DNA of 64,000 bases. Source: Streptomyces sp. WZ-12. Its GTDB lineage: Bacteria > Actinomycetota > Actinomycetes > Streptomycetales > Streptomycetaceae. The translations under genes and the position numbers were made by a program. The DNA is taken from the NCBI RefSeq assembly GCF_028898845.1, contig NZ_CP118574.1:6676001-6740000 (forward strand), given 5' to 3'. The notes below the pieces were generated by a model that saw nothing but the letters and a program-made list of their open reading frames with translations, had not been told where the DNA came from and ran no database searches. The number at the start of each line of letters is the position of its first letter. Position 1 is the first letter of the stretch. Of this stretch, positions 34,502-42,112 are shown one piece after another.

Positions 34502-34747
34502 CTAGTCAGTTGTCGGCGGCCGCGGCAGGGAACGGGGGCGGGGGCCGCCGGCCGCGCCGTCGCGGGTGCGCAGCGTGCCCATGCTCAGCGGCGGCAGCGG
34601 GATCCGCGGGCCGTACCAGCGCCGGGCGTCCGCCCCCGGACGCGGCCGCGAGGAGGCGGCGGCGATCGGCGCGGCCAGCCGGACGCTGCCGTACGGGCGC
34701 CGGCGGGGGGCGTACGGCGGCGGGTCCTGCGGCGGCGGGGGCGTCAT
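34502..34747 (-). CDS. Small Pro/Arg-rich hypothetical protein
   Basis: 81 residues from the ATG at 34747 (MTPPPPQDPPPYAPRRRPYGSVRLAAP). It is rich in Pro and Arg, with no membrane segment, and the second half contains WYGPRIPLPPLSMGTLR. The composition could be that of a chance frame, but the ordered pattern of hydrophobic residues in the middle and end looks coding. Upstream the frame stays open to a GTG at 34825, which I think is too long. It is separated from the subtilase by 137 bases and from the divergent symporter operon by about 190. Function unknown. Confidence 0.45.
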   Translation of the reverse strand: MTPPPPQDPPPYAPRRRPYGSVRLAAPIAAASSRPRPGADARRWYGPRIPLPPLSMGTLRTRDGAAGGPRPRSLPRPPTTD

Positions 34748-34864
34748 GACCGGCCCAACGAAGCGCCGTCGGCGCGGTGGCGGCCGGTGCGCCCATTCCC
34801 CCGATTTCTTCGGGAATTCAACCATCCACCGTCTGTCGCGCCGCGCCCACCGGCCCTACGATGC

Positions 34865-34878
34865 GTGATCTACATCAC
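34865..34878. promoter_or_regulatory. Crp-like operator upstream of the symporter operon
   Basis: GTGATCTACATCAC is a near-perfect palindrome with the Crp half-sites GTGA and TCAC spaced by six bases. It lies 57 bases upstream of the DUF485 start codon, next to a possible -10 box TATTGT at 34891-34896. Acetate permease operons are controlled by Crp in enteric bacteria and Streptomyces has a Crp protein of similar specificity (GTG-N8-CAC). Confidence 0.6.
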
Positions 34879-34934
34879 TTATTCGGGCCTTATTGTCGGC
34901 CCCGTACCAGCTCATCGAGCGTCAGGAGACTTGA

Positions 34935-35354
34935 GTGATCACCGCACCCCACGCCGACCGGGGGCCGCACGACCCGCCCGACTACCCACAGGTGCAGTCG
35001 AGCCCGGAGTTCGCCGAACTCCGCCGCGCACACCGCTCGTTCGCCTTCCCGCTCACCGCCGCCTTCGTCCTCTGGTACCTCGCCTACGTGCTGCTGTCGA
35101 GCTACGCCGGCGGCTTCATGGCCACCAAGGTCGCGGGCCACCTCAACGTCGCCCTCGTGCTCGGCCTCGCCCAGTTCGCCACCACCTTCCTGATCGCCTG
35201 GTGGTACTCCCGGCACGCCGCCGCCCGCCTGGACCCCCGGGCCGCGGCCCTCAAGGCCCACCTGGAAGGCCCCACCACGCCGGCCGCCGCCCCGCAGGAC
35301 GCCGCTCCGGAGGACGGCCCCGGCCCGACCGGCGTACAGGAGGCCGGCGCATGA
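34935..35354 (+). CDS. DUF485 membrane protein
   Basis: 139 residues from a GTG with AGGAG seven to eight bases upstream. Two membrane helices (FAFPLTAAFVLWYLAYVLLSSYAGG near 36-60 and VALVLGLAQFATTFLIAWWYSR near 72-93) are joined by GFMATKVAGHLN, the DUF485 pattern. The N-terminal 35 residues and C-terminal tail are hydrophilic. DUF485 genes precede sodium/solute symporters of the acetate permease type throughout bacteria; here the ATG of the symporter overlaps the stop (ATGA). It is presumably a small subunit or chaperone of the symporter. Confidence 0.9.
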   Translation: MITAPHADRGPHDPPDYPQVQSSPEFAELRRAHRSFAFPLTAAFVLWYLAYVLLSSYAGGFMATKVAGHLNVALVLGLAQFATTFLIAWWYSRHAAARLDPRAAALKAHLEGPTTPAAAPQDAAPEDGPGPTGVQEAGA

Positions 35355-36973
35355 CCCTCACCTCTCACCTGGCCGCCGGTGGCGCCGGCGAGCACCGCAC
35401 CCTGATCGTCACCCTCTTCGCGGTCTTCGTCGCCGCCACCCTCGGCATCACCGTCTGGGCCGGCCGGCAGACCAAGGGGGCGGAGGACTTCTACGCCGGC
35501 GGGCGGCAGTTCAGCGGCTTCCAGAACGGCCTGGCCATCTCGGGCGACTACATGTCCGCGGCGTCCTTCCTGGGCATCGCCGGCGCCATCGCCCTCTTCG
35601 GCTACGACGGCTTCCTGTACTCCATCGGCTTCCTCGTCGCCTGGCTCGTCGCGCTCCTCCTGGTCGCCGAACCGCTGCGCAACTCCGGCCGGTTCACCAT
35701 GGGCGACGTGCTCGCCTACCGGATGCGCCAACGCCCGGTACGGACCGCCGCCGGCACCTCCACCATCGTCGTCTCGATCTTCTACCTGCTGGCCCAAATG
35801 GCCGGCGCCGGCGCCCTGGTGACCCTGCTCCTGGGCATCACCAGCGAGGCCGGCAAGATCCTCGTCGTCGTCCTGGTCGGCATCGTGATGATCCTCTACG
35901 TCACCATCGGCGGCATGAAGGGCACCACCTGGGTCCAGATGGTCAAGGCCGTCCTGCTGATCGCCGGCACCCTGCTGATCACCTTCCTGGTGGCCTGGAA
36001 GTTCCACTTCAACCCCTCCGCGCTGCTCGGCGCCGCCGCCGAGAACAGCGGCAAGGGCGCCGCCTTCCTGGAGCCCGGCCTGAAATACGGGGCCACCGCC
36101 ACCTCGAAGATCGACTTCATCTCCCTCGGCCTCGCCCTCGTCCTGGGCACCGCGGGCCTGCCGCACATCCTCATCCGCTTCTACACCGTGCCCACCGCCA
36201 AGGCCGCCCGGACATCGGTGAATTGGGCGATCGGCATCATCGGCGTCTTCTACCTGATGACGCTGGCGCTCGGCTTCGGCGCCGCGGCCCTGATCAAGCC
36301 CGGCACCCTCATCGCCTCCAACAAGGCGGGCAACACCGCGGCCCCGCTGCTCGCCCAGGAGATCGGCGGCGGCGCGGGCTCCACCGGCGGCGCCGTGCTG
36401 CTCGCCGTGATCTCCGCGGTCGCCTTCGCCACCATCCTCGCGGTGGTCGCCGGCCTCACCCTCGCCTCGTCCTCCTCCTTCGCCCACGACCTCTACGTCA
36501 ACGTCCTGCGCAAGGGGGCCGCCACCGAGAAGGAGGAGGTCCGCGCGGCCCGTTGGGCCACCGTCGGCATCGGCGCGGTCGCCATCGTCCTCGGCGTCTT
36601 CGCCCGCAGCCTGAACGTCGCCGGCCTGGTGGCGCTCGCCTTCGCCGTCGCCGCCTCCGCCAACCTCCCCACCCTCCTCTACAGCCTCTTCTGGAAGCGC
36701 TTCACCACCCAGGGCGCCCTGTGGTCCGTCTACGGCGGCCTGCTCTCCTCCGTCCTCCTCGTGCTGTTCTCGCCCGTCGTCTCCGGCAAGGAGACCTCGA
36801 TGTTCCCCGGCGCCGACTTCGCGCTCTTCCCCCTGGAGAACCCGGGCCTGATCTCCATCCCGCTCGGCTTCCTCCTGGGCTGGCTCGGCTCCCTGCTCTC
36901 CAAGGAGGCGCCGGACGCCGCCAAGTACGCCGAACTGGAGGTCCGTTCCCTGACCGGCAGCGGCGCCCATTGA
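35351..36973 (+). CDS. actP: Cation/acetate symporter family protein
   Basis: 540 residues and about 13 membrane helices, of the sodium:solute symporter family. Marks include GGRQFSGFQNGLAISGDYMSAASFLGIAGAIALFGYDG, FTMGDVLAYRMRQRPVR, IGGMKGTTWVQMVKA, GTAGLPHILIRFYTVPTAKAARTSVNWA and the long SSSSFAHDLYVNVLRKG. These match the ActP/YjcG acetate and glycolate permeases; substrates reported for Streptomyces relatives vary, and pyruvate or propionate are alternatives. It is translationally coupled to the DUF485 gene and ends 39 bases before a terminator. Confidence 0.9.
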   Translation: MTLTSHLAAGGAGEHRTLIVTLFAVFVAATLGITVWAGRQTKGAEDFYAGGRQFSGFQNGLAISGDYMSAASFLGIAGAIALFGYDGFLYSIGFLVAWLVALLLVAEPLRNSGRFTMGDVLAYRMRQRPVRTAAGTSTIVVSIFYLLAQMAGAGALVTLLLGITSEAGKILVVVLVGIVMILYVTIGGMKGTTWVQMVKAVLLIAGTLLITFLVAWKFHFNPSALLGAAAENSGKGAAFLEPGLKYGATATSKIDFISLGLALVLGTAGLPHILIRFYTVPTAKAARTSVNWAIGIIGVFYLMTLALGFGAAALIKPGTLIASNKAGNTAAPLLAQEIGGGAGSTGGAVLLAVISAVAFATILAVVAGLTLASSSSFAHDLYVNVLRKGAATEKEEVRAARWATVGIGAVAIVLGVFARSLNVAGLVALAFAVAASANLPTLLYSLFWKRFTTQGALWSVYGGLLSSVLLVLFSPVVSGKETSMFPGADFALFPLENPGLISIPLGFLLGWLGSLLSKEAPDAAKYAELEVRSLTGSGAH

Positions 36974-37011
36974 GCCACCCCCGGGCCGCCTGAGTCGTCT
37001 CTACAGCCCCC

Positions 37012-37053
37012 GGGCGGGGTGCCGTCGTAGTTCTCTACGACCGCACCCCGCCC
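37012..37053 (+). terminator. Terminator of the symporter operon
   Basis: GGGCGGGGTGC, a mismatch and GTCGTAG (37012-37030) pair with CTACGAC, a mismatch and GCACCCCGCCC (37035-37053) over a TTCT tetraloop. The 18-pair stem lies between the symporter and moaA. Confidence 0.75.
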
Positions 37054-37153
37054 ACCTCGTGCTTCTCACGCCTCCTCACTGTCGGACCCATCGCGTAGGC
37101 TCGAAGACGCAATCGATCGACGCACCGATCCACACTCTCGGGGAGGGGGCCCA

Positions 37154-38143
37154 GTGCTCATCGACACGTACGGCCGCGTGGCCACCGACCTGCGGGTTTC
37201 GCTCACGGACCGGTGCAATCTGCGCTGCACCTACTGCATGCCCGAAGAGGGCCTTGCCTGGCTGGCCAAGCCCGATCTGCTGACCGACGACGAGATCGTC
37301 CGCCTGATCGAGATCGCCGTCCGCGACCTCGGCATCACCGAGGTCCGCTTCACCGGCGGCGAGCCGCTGCTCCGCCCCGGCCTGGTCGGCATCGTCGAGC
37401 GCGCCGCCGCGCTCACCCCCCGCCCCCAGCTCTCGCTGACCACCAACGGCATCGGCCTGGCCCGCACCGCCCCCGCCCTGCGCGCCGCCGGCCTGGACCG
37501 CGTCAACGTCTCCCTCGACACCCTCCGGTCCGACGTCTTCACCGCCCTCACCCGCCGCAAGCGGCACGCCGACGTCCTCGCGGGCCTGGAAGCCGCCCGC
37601 GCCGCCGGCCTCACCCCCGTCAAGGTCAACACCGTCCTGATGCCCGGCCTCAACGACGACGAGGCCCCCGACCTCCTGGCCTGGGCCATCGAGGAGGGCT
37701 ACGAGCTGCGCTTCATCGAGCAGATGCCGCTGGACGCCCAGCACGGCTGGAAGCGTGACGGCATGATCACCGCCGGCGACATCCTCGCCTCGCTGCGCAC
37801 CCGCTTCACCCTCACCGCCGAGGGCCAGGACGAGCGCGGCTCCGCCCCCGCCGAGCGCTGGGTCGTCGACGGCGGCCCGCACCGCGTCGGCGTCATCGCC
37901 TCGGTCACCCGCCCGTTCTGCCGCGCCTGCGACCGCACCCGGCTCACCGCCGACGGCCAGATCCGCACCTGTCTGTTCGCCACCGAGGAGACGGACCTGA
38001 GGGCCGCGCTGCGCTCCGGCGCCCCCGACGCCGAGATAGCCCGGATCTGGAAGCTGGCCATGTGGGGCAAGAAGGCCGGCTCCGGCCTCGACGACCCCAC
38101 CTTCCTTCAGCCCGAGCGCCCCATGTCAGCCATCGGAGGCTGA
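37154..38143 (+). CDS. moaA: GTP 3',8-cyclase MoaA
   Basis: 329 residues from a GTG. The radical SAM cluster is CNLRCTYC (Cys21, Cys25, Cys28) followed by GGEPLLRPGL at 68-77; the second C-terminal [4Fe-4S] site uses Cys256, Cys259 (CRACDRTRL) and Cys273 (IRTCLF). The C-terminal GG needed for activity is present (SAIGG). It performs the first step of molybdenum cofactor synthesis, converting GTP to 3',8-cyclo-GTP. GGGAGGGGG upstream of the GTG may serve as ribosome site. Its last 18 bases overlap the end of the convergent small gene. Confidence 0.96.
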   Translation: MLIDTYGRVATDLRVSLTDRCNLRCTYCMPEEGLAWLAKPDLLTDDEIVRLIEIAVRDLGITEVRFTGGEPLLRPGLVGIVERAAALTPRPQLSLTTNGIGLARTAPALRAAGLDRVNVSLDTLRSDVFTALTRRKRHADVLAGLEAARAAGLTPVKVNTVLMPGLNDDEAPDLLAWAIEEGYELRFIEQMPLDAQHGWKRDGMITAGDILASLRTRFTLTAEGQDERGSAPAERWVVDGGPHRVGVIASVTRPFCRACDRTRLTADGQIRTCLFATEETDLRAALRSGAPDAEIARIWKLAMWGKKAGSGLDDPTFLQPERPMSAIGG

Positions 38144-38368
38144 CCGCTCCCGCTCCCAATCCGCCAGCGCCACCACGTCCTTGAGGAACCCGCGCACGGC
38201 GAGGAACTGCGACAGATGCTCCCGGTGCGCGTCGCACGCCAACCACGTCTTGCGCCGGTCCGGCGTGTGCAGCTTGGGGTTGTTCCAGGCCACCACCCAC
38301 ACCGCATCGGCGCGGCAGCCCTTGGCCGAACAGATGGTGACATTCTCGGAAGCGTTCGGGGAGTTCAC
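38126..38368 (-). CDS. Small conserved protein with Cys/His motif
   Basis: 80 residues from a GTG at 38368. It reads MNSPNASENVTICSAKGCRADAVWVVAWNNPKLHTPDRRKTWLACDAHREHLSQFLAVRGFLKDVVAL. The set CSAKGC, then a His, then CDAH and EHL suggests a single zinc site (C-C-C-H). The rest is a short helix ending in WERERSASDG. It is conserved in streptomycetes to my knowledge; function unknown. Its end overlaps the end of moaA on the opposite strand by 18 bases. Confidence 0.8.
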   Translation of the reverse strand: MNSPNASENVTICSAKGCRADAVWVVAWNNPKLHTPDRRKTWLACDAHREHLSQFLAVRGFLKDVVALADWERERSASDG

Positions 38369-38430
38369 GCCTCAACCCTACGTCCCGCACCGCGCGGCCC
38401 TCACGCGCCGGCGCCTGGTGCAGACATGAC

Positions 38431-38466
38431 GACGCCGGGCAGCCACGGGGGGAGCCGCCCGGCGTC
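38431..38466 (-). terminator. Hairpin downstream of the DUF3099 gene
   Basis: GACGCCGGGC (38431-38440) pairs perfectly with GCCCGGCGTC (38457-38466). It lies between the small Cys/His gene start and the DUF3099 gene end, both on the minus strand, so it should end the DUF3099 transcript. Confidence 0.6.
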
Positions 38467-38599
38467 GATCGGTCGCTCCGACGGGGGATGCGGAGCGCGT
38501 ACGCAGTATGTCACGGGGGATGGCGCCCGGTGCACCGGAACCGCGTGATTGATCTGAGCTTTTCTTGAGCTTTGCGGAGCGACCGTCCGCTGCAAAGCC

Positions 38600-38965
38600 T
38601 CAGTCGCGCTCGCCGCGCGACTGCGTCGACTCCGCCGTCGGCCGTTCCGCAACGGATTCCGTGTCGCCCGAATCCAGCATCTTCCGCACGGGTTTGACGA
38701 ACGTGGAGGGCAGCGAAGGGACGTTCTCCCGGCCGGCGTTGGCGATGACGACGGCGATGTACGGCAGCCCCATGCCGATCACCAACGTTGCGATGGCAAT
38801 CGGACGTTCGATGTTCCACAGCACGGCGGTGAGCACCACCGCCACGGTCCGCACCGCCATCGAGATCACATACCGTCGCTGACGGCCCCGCACGTCCTCG
38901 GTGAGCCCCTGCCGGGCCCCCGTGATCCGGAAGGTTTCGACGCCGCCGTTCTGCTTCCGCATCAC
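38600..38965 (-). CDS. DUF3099 membrane protein
   Basis: 121 residues. The motif FRITGARQGLTEDVRGRQRRYVISMAVRTVAVVLTAVLW is the DUF3099 beginning, with two membrane helices (about 34-52 and about 58-78: IAIATLVIGMGLPYIAVVIANAG). The C-terminal 40 residues are polar and acidic. Start could be the GTG at 38965 or the next ATG at 38962. The family is restricted to actinobacteria and of unknown function. Confidence 0.85.
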   Translation of the reverse strand: MMRKQNGGVETFRITGARQGLTEDVRGRQRRYVISMAVRTVAVVLTAVLWNIERPIAIATLVIGMGLPYIAVVIANAGRENVPSLPSTFVKPVRKMLDSGDTESVAERPTAESTQSRGERD

Positions 38966-39071
38966 GTTCCACCACCTGCTCGGTCCTGCCGGATTCTCCC
39001 CGCATTCCGGTCAGTTCCCACGGTACGCCGGCCCATTCCGCCCTACGAGGCCGGGTCGTGCCGATGGCGTA

Positions 39072-39108
39072 CGGGGTGTCCGACAGATGCGGTAGGGCGG
39101 ACACCCCG
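39072..39108 (-). terminator. Terminator of tyrS
   Basis: CGGGGTGTCCG (39072-39082) pairs with CGGACACCCCG (39098-39108). It lies 27 bases downstream of the tyrS stop on the minus strand and upstream of the DUF3099 gene. Confidence 0.65.
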
Positions 39109-39134
39109 CGCCGGCGGCCGTGCGCGGCCGGTGA

Positions 39135-40538
39135 CTAACGGCCGGTGATCTGGGCCAGTTTGCGGCCGGCCTTGAGGTAGGCGACGCCCGCCGGGTCGGT
39201 CACCTTCTCCGCCAGCACCTCGGCCAGCGGCCGCACCGCGTCGGCCTCCGCCAGCACCACCGTCGACTGGCCGTCCGCGCCCTCGACCACCAGCCGCAGC
39301 GCGTTCTGCTTCGCCAGCCGCCGCGCCGCCGAGGCGCTCGGGGTGAACTCCAGCACCGTCGTCAGCACCGCCGCGACGGTCTGCGCACCGTGCTCACCGG
39401 CGTCCACCGACGGCAGCGACTCCACGTCCGCGAACGACTTCTTGGAGAACTGCGCCACGAAGCCGGCCCGGGCGGTCATCGCCGCGTCCAGCCCGTACAG
39501 CGCCGTCACGACCTCGCCCGCCAGGATCTTCTTGAGGTCCATCGGGTGCACCGACCGCTTCGCGACCCGGCCCAGCACGAGCGCGATCTCGTCGTCGGTC
39601 CACTCGGTCCACGCCTTGAGGTACGGCTCCATCAGCCGGTCCGGCACCGACATGATCTTGCCGAACACGTCGTCGGCGGGCGCGCTCAACCCGACGTAAT
39701 TCCCCTTGGACTTGGACATCTTGGCGCCTGTGCCGTCCGTGCCCTCGATCAGCGGCATGGTCACCACGAGCTGCGGCCGCTGCCCGCGCAGCTCCATCAG
39801 CTTGCGCCCCATCTGGAGGTTGAGGAGCTGGTCGGAGCCGCCCAGCTCCACGTCACAGGCGAGCGCCACCGAGTCCAGGCCCTGCGCGACCGGGTAGAGC
39901 AGCTCGGTCATGGTCAGCCCGGAACCGGCCGCGAGCCGGTTGCGGAAGTCCTCGCGCTGGAGCAACTGCGCGGCCGGCACCTGCGCGAGCAGCCCCAGCA
40001 GCTCCGGGAAGGTGTACGGCGCCAGCCACTCGCTGTTCTGCCGGAAGCTGACCTTCTCGAAGTCGAAGAACGGGCGGACCTGCTGGCGGTAGGTGGCGAG
40101 GTTGTGCGCGATGTCCTCGTCGGTCAGCGGCGGCCGCTCGGCCGTCCGGCCCGACGGGTCGCCGATCTTGGCAGTGAAGTCGCCGATGATCAGGGTGACC
40201 TCGTGGCCTAGCCGCTGGAAGCGGCTGAGGATGATCAGCGGCACCGCGTGCCCGAGGTGCACATCGGTGGCCGTCGGGTCGATGCCCAGCTTGACGTGCA
40301 GCCCCTTGCCCGCCGCCCGGCGCTCCTCGATCCGCTCGGCCAGCTTCGCGACGCCCGGCAGCACCTCGACCGTGCGGGAGGCGATCAGCTCGGCCTGCTC
40401 CTTCGGCGACAGGTCCGTCAGGTCCAGATAGCGCCGCTCACCGGTCTCCTGGAGCAGCTCCCGGACGGTGTCGTCCGAGGAGAGGTCGGTGGAGAGCAGT
40501 GTGCTGGCGCGGGCGACGGATTCGCCGAGGCGTGTCAT
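39135..40538 (-). CDS. tyrS: Tyrosine-tRNA ligase
   Basis: 467 residues from the ATG at 40538. The HIGH-type signature is HLGH at 94-97, the KMSKS loop is present in GAKMSKSKGN, and the tyrosine pocket has FTAKIGDPSGRTAERPP, QREDFRNR and LGGSDQLLNLQMGR. An N-terminal extension of about 35 residues precedes the catalytic domain, and the C-terminus (about 395-467) is a tRNA-binding S4-like domain. The sequence is closer to the TyrZ/TyrRZ lineage than to the TyrS type with HVGH that I associate with many streptomycetes. It charges tRNA-Tyr. Confidence 0.92.
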   Translation of the reverse strand: MTRLGESVARASTLLSTDLSSDDTVRELLQETGERRYLDLTDLSPKEQAELIASRTVEVLPGVAKLAERIEERRAAGKGLHVKLGIDPTATDVHLGHAVPLIILSRFQRLGHEVTLIIGDFTAKIGDPSGRTAERPPLTDEDIAHNLATYRQQVRPFFDFEKVSFRQNSEWLAPYTFPELLGLLAQVPAAQLLQREDFRNRLAAGSGLTMTELLYPVAQGLDSVALACDVELGGSDQLLNLQMGRKLMELRGQRPQLVVTMPLIEGTDGTGAKMSKSKGNYVGLSAPADDVFGKIMSVPDRLMEPYLKAWTEWTDDEIALVLGRVAKRSVHPMDLKKILAGEVVTALYGLDAAMTARAGFVAQFSKKSFADVESLPSVDAGEHGAQTVAAVLTTVLEFTPSASAARRLAKQNALRLVVEGADGQSTVVLAEADAVRPLAEVLAEKVTDPAGVAYLKAGRKLAQITGR

Positions 40539-40687
40539 GGCGTCCCTGATCAATCGTGGTTCCCAAACGGGAGGACAGGGCGACAGTCTATTAGGCCGGT
40601 CCCCGGAGGTCGTCGGGATATCCGCCGGCCCGACCGCCCGGGCCGCCGCCCCGCCCCCGCAAGCCGGGGGCCGGTGCGGCGCCCCGC

Positions 40688-42112
40688 TCACACGCCCCGG
40701 CTGACCGAGCTCATGTTGAAGTCCGGCACCCGCAGCGGTGGCATCGCGGTCCGCGGGAAGGAGTCCCCCCACTCGCGCGACAGCGTCCGCTCGGTCCGGC
40801 CCGCCGCCACCGCCCGGCCCAGCAGGTCCACCGGCGACTCGTTGAACCGGAAGTTGTTGACCGCGCCGACCACCTCGCCGCCCTCGACGAGATAGACCCC
40901 GTCCCGGGTCAGCCCGGTCAGCAGCAGCGTCGCCGGATCGACCTCGCGGATGTACCACAGGCAGGTGAGCAGCAGCGTCGGCCCGTCATGGCCGGCGGCG
41001 GCCACCATCGCGTCGAGGGAGTCCGAACTCCCGCCCTCCAACAGGAGGTTGTCGACCGCCGGCGCCACCGGCAGGCCGGTGAGCGCGGCGCCGTGCCGGG
41101 TGGCCACCAGGCGGTCCAGCACGCCCCCGCGCACCCAGTCGGTGGCGGTCAGCGGCAGCCCGTTGTCGAAGACCGAGGCGTCGGTGCCGGAGGCGTGGGT
41201 CAGCACGAACGGCGCGCACTGAAGCCCGGGGGCCGCGGGGTCGCTGCGCAGCGTCAGCGACAGGTCGCTGAGCCGCTCACCGACCCGGGTCCGCGCCGGG
41301 CCGCCCGCCCTGGAGAAGACCGTGCGGCCCTCGGCGGTGTCCCGGGCGGTGGCCGACCACTGCTGGTAGATCAGCAGGTCCGCGACGGCGGCGGGCGGCA
41401 GCAGGGTGTCGTAGCGGCCGGCCGGCAGGTCGATCCGGCGCTCCGCCCAGCCCAGCCGGCGGGCCAGCTCGGCGTCCAGGTGCCGCGGATCGGTGTCGGT
41501 GAAGTCCCGGGTGGACCGGCCGGCCCAGGCCGAGCGGGTGCCGTCCGCGGACCGGGCGTTGAGCTCCAGCGTCCCGGTGGGCTGGTCGTGCCGCAGCCGC
41601 AGCCCGGTGGAGGTGCCCAAGTACGAGGAGACGACGGTGTGTTGGGCGAAGCCGTACAGGGCGCGGCCGCCCGCCCGGGCCTGCCGGAAGGACTCCCCGA
41701 GGGCCGGGGCGAACGCGTCGAAGACGCCCGGGGAGGTCTCGGCGGGGGCGTCGGCGAAGCCCGCGCCGGCGCCCGCCGGGCCCTCGGTGACCAGCGGCCC
41801 CGCGTCCTCGGCCGGACCGGCGTCCGCGGCCGCCGCCTCCGCCGCCCGCACCAGCGGCTCCAGCTCCCCCGCGGTCACCGCCGACCGCGAGACCACCCCG
41901 GACGCGGTCCCCTGGGCGCCGTCCACCGTCGCCACCACCGTGACCGTCCGGCCGCGGGTGGTGCCGTTGGTGGTGAGCGCGCTGCCCGCCCAGCGCAGAT
42001 GGGCGTCGGAGCGCTCCTCGACGAGGACCACGAGGCCGTCGGCGCGGGACAGCGCCAGGGCCCGTTCGACGATCTCGTGCGGCCGGTTGCCGCGCCTGGC
42101 CCGCTGACTCAT
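40688..42112 (-). CDS. tldE: TldD/PmbA family protein, TldE-type subunit
   Basis: 474 residues from an ATG that overlaps the stop of the TldD gene (ATGA). It has the PmbA/TldE fold but no HExxxH motif, as expected for the non-catalytic partner. Landmarks include RADGLVVLVEERSDAHLRWAGSALTTNGTTRGRTVTVV, the central GTSTGLRLRHDQPTGTLEL and the C-terminal LTRDGVYLVEGGEVVGAVNNFRFNESPVDLLGRAVAAG. With TldD it forms a heterodimeric metalloprotease that trims peptides, including ribosomal peptide precursors and toxin-related peptides. Confidence 0.9.
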   Translation of the reverse strand: MSQRARRGNRPHEIVERALALSRADGLVVLVEERSDAHLRWAGSALTTNGTTRGRTVTVVATVDGAQGTASGVVSRSAVTAGELEPLVRAAEAAAADAGPAEDAGPLVTEGPAGAGAGFADAPAETSPGVFDAFAPALGESFRQARAGGRALYGFAQHTVVSSYLGTSTGLRLRHDQPTGTLELNARSADGTRSAWAGRSTRDFTDTDPRHLDAELARRLGWAERRIDLPAGRYDTLLPPAAVADLLIYQQWSATARDTAEGRTVFSRAGGPARTRVGERLSDLSLTLRSDPAAPGLQCAPFVLTHASGTDASVFDNGLPLTATDWVRGGVLDRLVATRHGAALTGLPVAPAVDNLLLEGGSSDSLDAMVAAAGHDGPTLLLTCLWYIREVDPATLLLTGLTRDGVYLVEGGEVVGAVNNFRFNESPVDLLGRAVAAGRTERTLSREWGDSFPRTAMPPLRVPDFNMSSVSRGV

